Part shown: piece after piece, positions 8,146 through 15,755 of the stretch
Layout: every line of letters begins with the position of its first letter
Position numbering within the stretch: position 1 is the first letter of the stretch
Source: Arthrobacter globiformis NBRC 12137
Lineage (GTDB): Bacteria; Actinomycetota; Actinomycetes; Actinomycetales; Micrococcaceae
Direction: 5' to 3'
NCBI RefSeq assembly: GCF_000238915.1
Contig: NZ_BAEG01000073.1
Coordinates: forward strand, 62,001-126,000
DNA: 64,000 bases
Notes under the pieces: model-generated
Databases searched by the model: none
Told to the model about the DNA's origin: nothing
The model's input: the letters and a program-made list of their open reading frames with translations, nothing else
Made by a program: the position numbers and the translations under genes

Positions 8146-9024
8146 TCAGCCTTTGACACCGCTGGAGGCGATGCTGTTGATGAAGGAGCGCTGGAACGCG
8201 ATGAAGAGGACCACCACGGGAACGGTGATCAGCGAGGCGTAGGCCATGACTTCACCCCAGGAGACATTCAGCTGGAAGAAGTACTGGATGCCGATCATCA
8301 CCGGGCGCAGCTCCTCTGACTGGACCACCATGAGCGGCCACAGGTAGGAGTTCCAGGCGGGCAGGAATGTCAGGATGGCCACCGTGGCCGTGGCGGGACC
8401 GGCGAGCGGCATGACCACCTGGCGGTAGATCTTGAACCACCCGGCCCCGTCGATCCGGGCCGCCTCGTCCAGTTCCTTGGGAATGGACTCGAAGTACTGG
8501 TGGTACAGGTAGATGGAGAACGCGTTGGCGATGAACGGGATGATCTGGACCTGGTAGGTGTCCAGCCAGCCCTTCGAGATCTCCAGGCTGAAGCCGTTGA
8601 GTTCGAAGTACGGCAGCTGGTTCACCCACCACACCAGCGGCAGGGCCAGGGTCTGGAACGGCACGATGAGCGTGGCGAGAATGGCGGTGAAGACCACCTT
8701 CTTGCCGCGCACCTGCATGCGGGACAGCGCAAAGGCGCACAGGCTGTTGACGAAGATTCCCAGGACCACTGTCACCGCGGAGACACCGACGGAGTTGATG
8801 AGGAAGCGCGCGGCCGGAACCCGGTCGAAGACGGCGGTGTAGTTGTCCAGCGAGATGTTGCCAATGGGCAGGAAGGCCGCAACGGAGGACATGTCACCGA
8901 AGATCTGCTGGTCCGGCTTGAGCGAGGACACGAGCATGAACACGATGGGGAAGGCGGCGACGGCGGCAAACAGGATGCGCACGGCCGCGGCGCCGATCGA
9001 ATTGAGGCGGAACGCGTTTTTCAC
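8146..9024 (-). CDS. Carbohydrate ABC transporter permease, MalG type
   Basis: 292 aa with six predicted transmembrane segments and the EAA loop (DEAARIDGAGWFKIYRQVVMPL, near 186-207) through which the permease contacts the ATPase. The shape is that of the MalG/CUT1 subunit. It lies one base after the other permease and pairs with it. No ATPase gene is present in this locus, so a shared MsiK/MalK-type ATPase elsewhere in the genome probably drives the system, as in many actinobacteria. Confidence 0.93.
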   Translation of the reverse strand: MKNAFRLNSIGAAAVRILFAAVAAFPIVFMLVSSLKPDQQIFGDMSSVAAFLPIGNISLDNYTAVFDRVPAARFLINSVGVSAVTVVLGIFVNSLCAFALSRMQVRGKKVVFTAILATLIVPFQTLALPLVWWVNQLPYFELNGFSLEISKGWLDTYQVQIIPFIANAFSIYLYHQYFESIPKELDEAARIDGAGWFKIYRQVVMPLAGPATATVAILTFLPAWNSYLWPLMVVQSEELRPVMIGIQYFFQLNVSWGEVMAYASLITVPVVVLFIAFQRSFINSIASSGVKG

Positions 9025-9025
9025 G

Positions 9026-9985
9026 TCAGTCCTTCTCTCGGGTCAGGTAGCGCTGGACCGCGGAGATCAGCAGTACCAGGACGAAGAATACGAGCGAGAT
9101 GGCGGAGGCGTAGGAGGTCTCCTGCTGCTTGAAGCCGGAGCGGACCGCCTCGTAGATGATGGTGGTGGTGGAATCGAGCGGGCCGCCCTGCGTCATGACG
9201 CTCACCTGGTCAAAGAGGCCAAGGGCCTGGATGGTGATGGTCACCAGGACCAGGGTGCGCGTGTGCTTCAGGCCCGGCCAGGTCACGTACCGGAACTGGT
9301 GCCAGCGGCTGGCGCCATCCAGCTGGGCCGCCTCGTACAGCTCGCCGGAGATGCTCTGCAGCCCGGCCAGCCAGATGATCATGTGGAAGCCGGCGGCCTG
9401 CCAGATGGACAGCGCGATGATGGCCGGCATGGCGGTGGCGGGGTCGTTCAGCCAGTCCGCGCCCGGGATGAGGCCGAAGCTGAACGTGGACAGCAGCTCG
9501 TTGATCAGCCCGTCCTTGCGGTACATGAAGAGCCAGAGCAGCGACACCACCACCATGGACGTGACCACGGGGAGGAAGTACACGGTGCGGAAGAAGTTCA
9601 CGCCCCGGAACTTCTTGTTGATCAGCAGTGCCATGGCCAGTGCGAGACCGGACTGCACCGGAACCACCACCACGGCGAAGTAGCTGACGTTCAGGAGCGC
9701 CCGCCAGAATGTGGGGTCGGTGAAGAGCCGGGCGAAGTTGTCCATCCCGACGAACTCCACCGGGCGCGGGGAGATGAGGCGGGCGTTCGTGAAGGCCAGG
9801 CCGAAGCCAAGGATCGCCGGCAGGAACACGAAGGCGAGCAGGAGGACCGCTGCCGGCGCGATCATCCCCCAGCCGCTGAGCTGTTCGCGCAGGTGGCGCG
9901 GGCGTTTGCGGCGGGCTGCCGCCGGGGTGGTTCCGCCGGGCGCCGGAACGGCGGGGCGGCGGGAGGGAAGCTGGGTGGTTGTCAT
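9026..9985 (-). CDS. Carbohydrate ABC transporter permease, MalF type
   Basis: 319 aa. A basic, cytoplasmic N-terminal tail of about 35 residues (PSRRPAVPAPGG region) precedes six membrane segments, and the EAA loop reads YEAAQLDGASRWHQFRYVTWP (near 218-238). It is the MalF/UgpA-like partner of the downstream permease. It is 84 bases from the upstream binding-protein gene and in the same direction, within the fructan operon. Confidence 0.93.
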   Translation of the reverse strand: MTTTQLPSRRPAVPAPGGTTPAAARRKRPRHLREQLSGWGMIAPAAVLLLAFVFLPAILGFGLAFTNARLISPRPVEFVGMDNFARLFTDPTFWRALLNVSYFAVVVVPVQSGLALAMALLINKKFRGVNFFRTVYFLPVVTSMVVVSLLWLFMYRKDGLINELLSTFSFGLIPGADWLNDPATAMPAIIALSIWQAAGFHMIIWLAGLQSISGELYEAAQLDGASRWHQFRYVTWPGLKHTRTLVLVTITIQALGLFDQVSVMTQGGPLDSTTTIIYEAVRSGFKQQETSYASAISLVFFVLVLLISAVQRYLTREKD

Positions 9986-10069
9986 GGGAGTCTCCGTTGA
10001 CAGTCAGTGCCGGGTGGAGGACGACGGCGGCAGGTGCCGCCCGCCGTCGTCCTCCCGTCCGGCGGCTGG

Positions 10070-11365
10070 CTAGTTCTTATAGCCGCCGTTGGACTTGATG
10101 TTGGCGTCAATCGCCTTGACCGCCTTGTCCAGGACGGTCTTCGCGTCGGCCCCGGCCAGGATGTCCTGAACGGCCTTGCCGTACTCGGTGGCGATGAACG
10201 GGTAGGCAGGCGTTTCCGGACGCATGACGGCCTGCTGGCGGGACAGTTCCATGAACACCCGGTTCTCGCCGCCCTCGGCGAAGGCGGGGAGCAGGGCCGC
10301 GGCCTCATCGGTGGCCGGAATGGTTCCGGTGGCCTTGGCCACGGCGGCGATGTTTTCCGGCTTCAGCGAGTACGAGAGGTAGTCCATGGCGGCCTCGGAG
10401 TTCTTGCAGCCGCTGGTCACGCCCCACTGCCACGAGGCACCGCCGATCTTCGGGCCGTTGCCGAGGTCCACGGAAGGCATGACAGCCAGGTCCTTCCCGA
10501 GCGCCTTGCGGGCCTTGTCCGCAGCCCACGAGCCGGTGTAGACGATGCCGCTCTTGTTGTTCAGGAAGTCCTGGGTGGAATCCTTGCCGCTCTTCTTGGC
10601 CATGAAGCCCTGGTCGGCCAGTCCGCGGAACCACCCGGCCCACTCGACGGCCTTATCACCGTTGAGGGCCCCGTCCGCCGACTGGAAGCCGTCGCGGTTG
10701 ACGAGGTCTCCGCCGAAGGACTGGAGCAGCGGCGAGTAGGCGTAGGGCAGCCACTCGCCGGTGCCGGCAGTCCCCATGTCGAGGGGGTACTGCCACTTGC
10801 CCAGGGCCTTGAGCTTGGTCAGCGCGTCCTGGAATTCCTCCTTGGTCCACGGCTTTTCAACCGTGGCCACGCGGACGCCGGCTGCCTTCAGGTCCGAGGT
10901 GCGGGCAAGCATGGCGAGGGCGACGTCGTAGTAGCCCACCGCGTACGTCTCGCCCTCCCACTTGGCGACGGTGCTGGGGAGGTTCTTGGACAGGTCGGCC
11001 GATAGCTTCAGCGGGGTCAGGTACTTGGCCCACGCCCAGTTGGGCACGTTGGGCCCGTCGATGTCCACGATGCACGGCAGCTTCCCGGCAGCGGCGGCCG
11101 AAACCACGGAGTCGTTGTAGGAGTCCTGCGGGAATGCCTGCACCTTGACCTGGGCCTTCGCGTCGCCGCTCTTGTTGTACTTGTCGACGATGGCCTTGAT
11201 GGCGGCGAGCTCGTCAGGGTTGCCCGCGTTGTGGGTCCACATGGTGATCTCGTTGCCGCCCTCGGACGTGGCGGATGCGCTGCCCTTGCCGCAGGCAGCG
11301 AGGCTGCCCATGAGGGCCGCCGCGGCTATGCTGGTGGCCAGGATCCGTGTGAATCGCTTGTTCAT
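10070..11365 (-). CDS. Sugar ABC transporter substrate-binding lipoprotein
   Basis: 431 aa from the ATG at 11365. The signal peptide ends in lipobox LAAC (Cys25), and a family-1 extracellular solute-binding domain follows (EITMWTHNAGNPDELAAIK start, SGIVYTGSW and GGASWQWGV regions). The open frame extends to 11548 but the extra residues are not signal-like. It captures the sugar outside the membrane for the two permeases downstream; the GH32 neighbour suggests fructo-oligosaccharide, levanbiose or sucrose. Confidence 0.93.
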   Translation of the reverse strand: MNKRFTRILATSIAAAALMGSLAACGKGSASATSEGGNEITMWTHNAGNPDELAAIKAIVDKYNKSGDAKAQVKVQAFPQDSYNDSVVSAAAAGKLPCIVDIDGPNVPNWAWAKYLTPLKLSADLSKNLPSTVAKWEGETYAVGYYDVALAMLARTSDLKAAGVRVATVEKPWTKEEFQDALTKLKALGKWQYPLDMGTAGTGEWLPYAYSPLLQSFGGDLVNRDGFQSADGALNGDKAVEWAGWFRGLADQGFMAKKSGKDSTQDFLNNKSGIVYTGSWAADKARKALGKDLAVMPSVDLGNGPKIGGASWQWGVTSGCKNSEAAMDYLSYSLKPENIAAVAKATGTIPATDEAAALLPAFAEGGENRVFMELSRQQAVMRPETPAYPFIATEYGKAVQDILAGADAKTVLDKAVKAIDANIKSNGGYKN

Positions 11366-11417
11366 GAAGGTCCAGTCTTTCTGCTGATTTTGCGCGTGGA
11401 TGATTGGCCCGGGTCCG

Positions 11418-11453
11418 AAGGGACGCGGCCGCTGCAACGGCTGCGTCCCTTTT
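11418..11453. terminator. Hairpin between lacI-type gene and binding-protein gene
   Basis: Arms 11418-11426 and 11443-11451 pair perfectly (AAGGGACGC with GCGTCCCTT), with further GCCG/CGGC pairing inside. The T-run follows it on the plus strand, so it is a classical terminator only for rightward transcripts. For the leftward operon it may instead attenuate or protect the message between the regulator and transporter genes. Confidence 0.5.
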
Positions 11454-11502
11454 TCAGGCGGACGCCGGGTGGACTGCTGGTGGTTGCTGTTGTGGACTGC
11501 GC

Positions 11503-12525
11503 TCAGGTCCTGGGCGGACCTACGGAGCCCCGTTCGATCAGGGGACATGCGAGCCGCACCTGTTCCGGCGGCGTATCCGGGTTGTCAATGTCGTCCAGAA
11601 CGCGGTTGACCGCCCATCGCCCCATGTCGTAGTGCGGCAGGGCCACCGTGGTCAGGCCCGGCCACAGCGAGTCCGCGATGAGCTCCAGATTGTCGATGCC
11701 GACGATCGAAACGTCATCCGGGATGGTCAGCCCCAGTGCTGTTGCTGCCTGGTAGGCGCCCATGGCCACCCTGTCACTGAAGCAGAACAGGGCTGTTGGG
11801 CTGTCCTGCTGGCTGAGCAGCGCCAGCGCGGCTTCTCTGCCGCCGGAGGTCTCCGGCTCTGCGATGACGAGGTGCCTCGGATCGTGCTCGATGCCGTGGC
11901 GGCGCAGGGCATTGTGGAATCCTTCCAGCCGGCCGTGCGTTGCGGGAATGTCGTCCACGTTGTTGATCATGCCGATCCGCGTGTGGCCAGCCCTGATGAG
12001 GGCTTCGACGGCGGTTTCGGCGGCATTGACCTCATCCGGAACGATGGAGGAAACCGAGGGGTCCCCGGTCACGGCGTCCAGCAGCACCGTGGGGATTCCG
12101 GAGAGCGCCGGCGGCAGCTCGACGCCCTGGTGGTACAGCCGGGCGTACACCACGCCATCCACCTGGTGTTGCTGAAGCATGGTGATTTCGCGGTGTTCGA
12201 GCTCGCTGTCCAGGCCCGAGTTCACGACCATGACCACGTAGCCCCGCTCGTAGGCCGCGTCCTGCGCTCCGCGGATCATGGCCCCGGCGAATGGCGTGGT
12301 GGTGATCTCGTCGCTGACCAGGCCGAGGATCTGGGAGCGCTGGTTGCGCAGCCCGCTGGCGAGCCGGTTGGGAGCGTAGCCAAGGTTCCTGGCCACGTCC
12401 CGGACGTGCTGCTGGGTTTCCGCTTTGACCCGGGAGCTGGTGGCATCGTTGAGTGCATGGGACACAGTGGTCACTGAGACTCCGGCGGCCTTGGCCACTT
12501 CGCGTATCCCTACTCGCGTCGTCAT
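11503..12525 (-). CDS. LacI family transcriptional regulator of the fructan locus
   Basis: 340 aa from the ATG at 12525, with AAGGAAG before it. The N-terminal helix-turn-helix (IREVAKAAGVSVTTVSHALND, residues about 6-26) and hinge helix (NRLASGLRNQRS) are typical, followed by a periplasmic-binding-protein-like sugar-sensing domain. It is the first gene of the operon. Two identical 12-base palindromes lie just upstream, one within the promoter spacer, so it should repress itself and the transporter/hydrolase genes until an inducing sugar binds. Confidence 0.93.
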   Translation of the reverse strand: MTTRVGIREVAKAAGVSVTTVSHALNDATSSRVKAETQQHVRDVARNLGYAPNRLASGLRNQRSQILGLVSDEITTTPFAGAMIRGAQDAAYERGYVVMVVNSGLDSELEHREITMLQQHQVDGVVYARLYHQGVELPPALSGIPTVLLDAVTGDPSVSSIVPDEVNAAETAVEALIRAGHTRIGMINNVDDIPATHGRLEGFHNALRRHGIEHDPRHLVIAEPETSGGREAALALLSQQDSPTALFCFSDRVAMGAYQAATALGLTIPDDVSIVGIDNLELIADSLWPGLTTVALPHYDMGRWAVNRVLDDIDNPDTPPEQVRLACPLIERGSVGPPRT

Positions 12526-12537
12526 CGACTTCCTTTG

Positions 12538-12549
12538 CAAAACGTTTTG
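12538..12549. promoter_or_regulatory. LacI-type operator O1
   Basis: Perfect palindrome CAAAACGTTTTG, with the central CG typical of LacI-family operators, located between the -10 box and the ribosome binding site of the regulator gene. It is identical to the palindrome at 12572-12583; the centres are 34 bases apart. Confidence 0.85.
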
Positions 12550-12563
12550 GTTCGGTGTGAACG

Positions 12564-12593
12564 AGAGTACACAAAACGTTTTGCATGTGTCAA
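12564..12593 (-). promoter_or_regulatory. Promoter of the fructan operon with LacI operator O2 in its spacer
   Basis: On the minus strand a consensus -35 TTGACA (12588-12593) and a -10 TACTCT (12564-12569) are separated by 18 bases. The spacer contains the second perfect palindrome CAAAACGTTTTG (12572-12583). A repressor bound there would block RNA polymerase directly. Confidence 0.85.
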
Positions 12594-12614
12594 GCGTCAC
12601 TCGGGAAGGGTCCT

Positions 12615-12637
12615 GGTTCCACAGGCTCAACCAGCGG
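12615..12637 (+). repeat. Single copy of the dispersed CAGGCTCAACCAGCGG repeat
   Basis: GGTTCCACAGGCTCAACCAGCGG, differing slightly in the left part from the copies near 6545 and 6574. It lies upstream of the LacI-type promoter and next to the terminator of the following gene. Confidence 0.7.
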
Positions 12638-12644
12638 ACATGGG

Positions 12645-12684
12645 TCCGGCCCGTTGCCTCCCTTTCGGGCGGCAACGGGCCGGA
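12645..12684. terminator. Terminator hairpin of the Ig-like protein gene
   Basis: Perfect 14-base arms (12645-12658 and 12671-12684) with a 12-base loop, 20 bases after the stop at 12705 on the minus strand. There is no clear T-run. Confidence 0.65.
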
Positions 12685-12704
12685 GATCCGGTGATGCTGT
12701 GCGG

Positions 12705-14426
12705 CTACCCTCCGGTGGTGAAGCTCCAGGAGAGGCCGCTGAGCGGGTTCCCGGCGGCATCCTTGATGCTGGTGGAAATGGTGGCCGTGTACTTGGTGTT
12801 GGCCGCCAGGGTCACGTTCGGGTTCAGCGTTGCTACCCGGGTGGTGGCGTTGTAGCTGACGGCGTAGCTCACTAGGGCGCCTGTGGCGGCGTTCCGGAGG
12901 GCAAACGTTCCATTGGCTACGCCGATGACGTTCTCGCTGATGGTAGCGGTGACGTTGGCGGTGCGGCTGACGGCCGTGGCGTTCGCGGCCGGGGACTTGG
13001 CGGTCACGACCGGCCGCGGTCCCGTGGTGAACGCCCAGGAGTTGGCAGCGATCGGGTTGCCGGCGATGTCCGTGATGCCCGCAGTCAACGTTGCGGTGTG
13101 CTTCCGGTCAGCCACCAGCGTCGCACTCGGGTTCAGGGTGGCCACCCGGGTGGTGGCGTTCCACGAAACCGGAGCCGCCAGGAGCGCCCCTGCGGAGTTC
13201 TTCAGGGTGAAGGATGCCGTGCCCAGGCCCGTGATCGCCTCGTTGAAGGTTGCCGTGACGTTGGCCGTCTGGCTTACCATCAGCGAGTTGACGGCCGGTG
13301 CCTTGGCGGTGACCACGGGACCCGCAGTGTCGACAGTGAAAGCCAGGGAGCCGACGGACATCGTTTCGATTCCGCCGCTGACTTCGCCGGCGGTGACTGT
13401 GTGCCGCCCGTTGGTCAGCGTCCGGTTGGACGTGATCGAGTAACTGCCGTTCGCGGCCACCGATGCAGAGCCGCTGGCCACGCCGTCGATGTAGAGGTTG
13501 ACGGTTGTGGCGTCCGGCAAGGCGGCCGCGCCAGTGAAGCTGGGGGTGGTGCTGCGCGTGATGTTGTCCGTGTTGAAGCGTCCGGTGTCGCTGGCAGCCG
13601 TCAGGTCGGGCACGGTCGGACCGCTGGCCAGGGGTGCCGTGCACTCCGGGCCGGCGGGTCCGCCGATGGCCCCGTACTCGAAAATCGTGACTTCGTTGCC
13701 GATGGCGGCGTCGCGTCCCAGCCACAGGCCCCGGCTTTCCGCGTTGGTGGCCGAGACGGCGCGGTCTGCGTCGGACAGGCCGTCGGCACCCACACCGGTG
13801 AGGCCAGTCCAGGTGGCGGTCCAGGTGGTGAGGCCCGGTCCGTCATAAACAATGACGCCGTCGTCCCCGGCCCCGGGGGCGCTGGCACGAAGTGTGCGCC
13901 GGCCGTTGAGCGCGAACTCCTGGTTCGCCGCCACCACCCTGGCTTCCAGCTGGTCCGCCGGGAGCTGCCCGCCGCCGGGTGCAACAGCGGTGCCCTTCAT
14001 GACCACAGTGCCGGCGTCGACCTTGGTGGCCGGCTGCGTGACTGTGACGTTGCCTACGAACGTCTGGTCGCCGACGTCGGGCGCTGTCAGGACACGGATC
14101 ACGTCACCGGAGCGGATGTCCGGCGTGGTTCCTTCCCAGCACCCTCCGCCGGGGTGGTTGACTTCCACGACGCCGGCCACGGGCACCAAGTTCGACGCTG
14201 TGCCGATGACTGCGCCGCCGCGGAGCACCTGGATGGTGGGACGGTCGCCGGCCGCGTAGCCTTCGGCCGAGACCATGTCCCGCTCCGGAAATACAGTGAT
14301 GGGGTGCGTACCCGGGTCACTGATGACGGCGAAGGCCGGAACAGCCGCTGTCGGAACGGCCAGCGCAATCAGCGCGCCAGCCGTCACTGCGGCAGCCAGG
14401 CGTGGACGAATTCTTGCAGGTTTCAT
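12705..14426 (-). CDS. Secreted protein with bacterial Ig-like (SbsA/Big) domains
   Basis: 573 aa. A Sec signal peptide (basic start, hydrophobic core, likely cleavage after AVPAFA near residue 33) is followed by an unrecognised domain at about 35-265, a Big-type domain near 285-365 (SFTGAAALPDATTVNLYIDG), and two SbsA-type Ig-like domains near 366-470 and 471-573. The last two share the pattern V.AKSPA.NA..VS.TANVTAT, ..NATTRVATLNP and W.FTTG, a recent duplication. It has no LPXTG or membrane anchor, so it is secreted or loosely bound to the surface. Ig-like domains usually space or present a functional head. A GGGGAG ribosome binding site precedes the ATG. Confidence 0.8.
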   Translation of the reverse strand: MKPARIRPRLAAAVTAGALIALAVPTAAVPAFAVISDPGTHPITVFPERDMVSAEGYAAGDRPTIQVLRGGAVIGTASNLVPVAGVVEVNHPGGGCWEGTTPDIRSGDVIRVLTAPDVGDQTFVGNVTVTQPATKVDAGTVVMKGTAVAPGGGQLPADQLEARVVAANQEFALNGRRTLRASAPGAGDDGVIVYDGPGLTTWTATWTGLTGVGADGLSDADRAVSATNAESRGLWLGRDAAIGNEVTIFEYGAIGGPAGPECTAPLASGPTVPDLTAASDTGRFNTDNITRSTTPSFTGAAALPDATTVNLYIDGVASGSASVAANGSYSITSNRTLTNGRHTVTAGEVSGGIETMSVGSLAFTVDTAGPVVTAKAPAVNSLMVSQTANVTATFNEAITGLGTASFTLKNSAGALLAAPVSWNATTRVATLNPSATLVADRKHTATLTAGITDIAGNPIAANSWAFTTGPRPVVTAKSPAANATAVSRTANVTATISENVIGVANGTFALRNAATGALVSYAVSYNATTRVATLNPNVTLAANTKYTATISTSIKDAAGNPLSGLSWSFTTGG

Positions 14427-14480
14427 GGAAAGCTCCCCTCAAAGGCCCCAGACTTCACCCGGCTGAGACCCAGCGAGGTG

Positions 14481-14511
14481 ATCCTCTTCAGGTCCATGAT
14501 CTGAAGAGGAT
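14481..14511. other. Hairpin in the 5' leader of the Ig-like protein gene
   Basis: Eleven perfect pairs (14481-14491 with 14501-14511) and a nine-base loop, 55 bases upstream of the start codon on the minus strand. It could fold in the leader RNA or be a protein-binding site. I could not match the leader to a known riboswitch. Confidence 0.45.
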
Positions 14512-14560
14512 GCCAGTATCCGGACGCCACCCTGCGGAAACCTTGATCGTCCGGCAGCCC

Positions 14561-14628
14561 GCCCCCTCAAGGGGGCCACTGCGAGGGGGGCAGCCGGCAC
14601 AGGAAATACCGACCGCCCCGTGCGGGGC
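14561..14628. terminator. Two GC hairpins after the DMP19-like gene
   Basis: GCCCCG-tg-CGGGGC at 14615-14628 begins at the stop codon, and GCCCCC-tcaa-GGGGGC at 14561-14576 follows. Both lie downstream of the minus-strand stop at 14628 and probably end that transcript. Confidence 0.55.
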
Positions 14629-15506
14629 TACGCCTCCACGAGGTCTTCCCCCAGTTCTTCGAACTCGACGGCGGCCACGATTTCCTTGGTGTCCGGGTTG
14701 AGCATGAACGCCTCGTCGTCGTCCTCGATCATAAGGAAGTCGCCGTGGTCGGTGCTGAAGCGCCACGCGAGCACCGTCTCGCCGTTGTGGTCGTAGTTCG
14801 GATCGCCCATGGTGATTTTCTGCAGCTCGTACCCGGCGATGTCGCACAACTCGCGGATGATGACCTCGAATTCCGGGGCGTTCTCCAGGGCCTCTTCCTC
14901 GGCTTCGGCGCGTCGCTCTTCGAGGTCCGGCAGCGCCGCCACGCGCTGGGCGATGTGCGCGGTGAGCCCGTCGTCGTCCAGGACCAGCAGGCCTTCCTGT
15001 CCGCGCAGCCACGCCGCGTTGAGGGCCACTATGTCCTCGGTTTCGAGGAGCGATTCGAATTCGGCGTCGAGGTCCTCCATGGCCTGCACGCGTTCCGGGA
15101 GCTCGCCGGTTTCACCGTCTTCACCGGCGCCGGCCTCGCCGTCCAGGTAGATGTCCGTTTCCTCCTCGGACAGGGAATCGAATGCCTCCACGGTGCGGTC
15201 GAAGAGGTCAACGTGCGCTGCGGCGCCCATGCCGTCCAGGCCCTCGCGGATGTAGGCGTCAAGCTCCTCACGGTCCGGGGCGGTGAAGAGGTACTGCGCA
15301 AAGCCGCCGCCCAGGGACTGCGTCAGGTAGAAGTCCACGAAGTAGCTGCGCAGGGCGTTGGGCGCGATCTCTCCCGGGCCGAGGAGCTCCTGGTACATGG
15401 TGTTCACCACGGCAACGTTGGAATCAACTGTCTCTGCATCGCTGCCGCTGTCGCTGCCTGCTGTGCCTTCGACGGTCAGGACAACGGGGTATTCGCTGGA
15501 GGTCAT
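14628..15506 (-). CDS. Acidic DMP19/DUF4375-like protein
   Basis: 292 aa, strongly acidic (long Asp/Glu runs at about 108-130 and 190-206), with no signal peptide or membrane segment. The segment NALRSYFVDFYLTQSLGGGFAQYLF (about 50-74) resembles the N..NGGF.QY..N signature of the DMP19/DUF4375 family, whose function is unknown. The C-terminal part (about 215-292) contains a YELQKITMGDPNYDHNGE stretch that I do not recognise. It is transcribed alone, divergent from the helicase gene. Confidence 0.6.
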   Translation of the reverse strand: MTSSEYPVVLTVEGTAGSDSGSDAETVDSNVAVVNTMYQELLGPGEIAPNALRSYFVDFYLTQSLGGGFAQYLFTAPDREELDAYIREGLDGMGAAAHVDLFDRTVEAFDSLSEEETDIYLDGEAGAGEDGETGELPERVQAMEDLDAEFESLLETEDIVALNAAWLRGQEGLLVLDDDGLTAHIAQRVAALPDLEERRAEAEEEALENAPEFEVIIRELCDIAGYELQKITMGDPNYDHNGETVLAWRFSTDHGDFLMIEDDDEAFMLNPDTKEIVAAVEFEELGEDLVEA

Positions 15507-15755
15507 GGGAAATCCTTACTGCAGAAAGCCGGTGATGCTCAGGACTCTCCCAACGTATGCGCCGCCGGCTGCCCGCAGGTTGAGGGCGAAGTGAACGTCA
15601 GGCGAAGTTTGCGCCGCACCTCCCCGCAGGGACAAACAGGACGAACAGCAGAGCCCGACGGCGGGCGGCCGCGAGTTTGAGGGCCCCTCCCGCCCGACTA
15701 AGATGGATCAGATAACCTGCAGATTTTCGACCTGCCGAAAGTAGCGCGCGCACCC

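Noticed and set aside
11404..12477. 357-codon frame opposite the LacI gene
   Set aside because: No family pattern; the LacI frame has every domain, a ribosome binding site and operators.
14427..14627. Leader of the Ig-like gene considered as a riboswitch (cyclic di-GMP or di-AMP)
   Set aside because: I could not find the conserved core of either class; only hairpins are visible.
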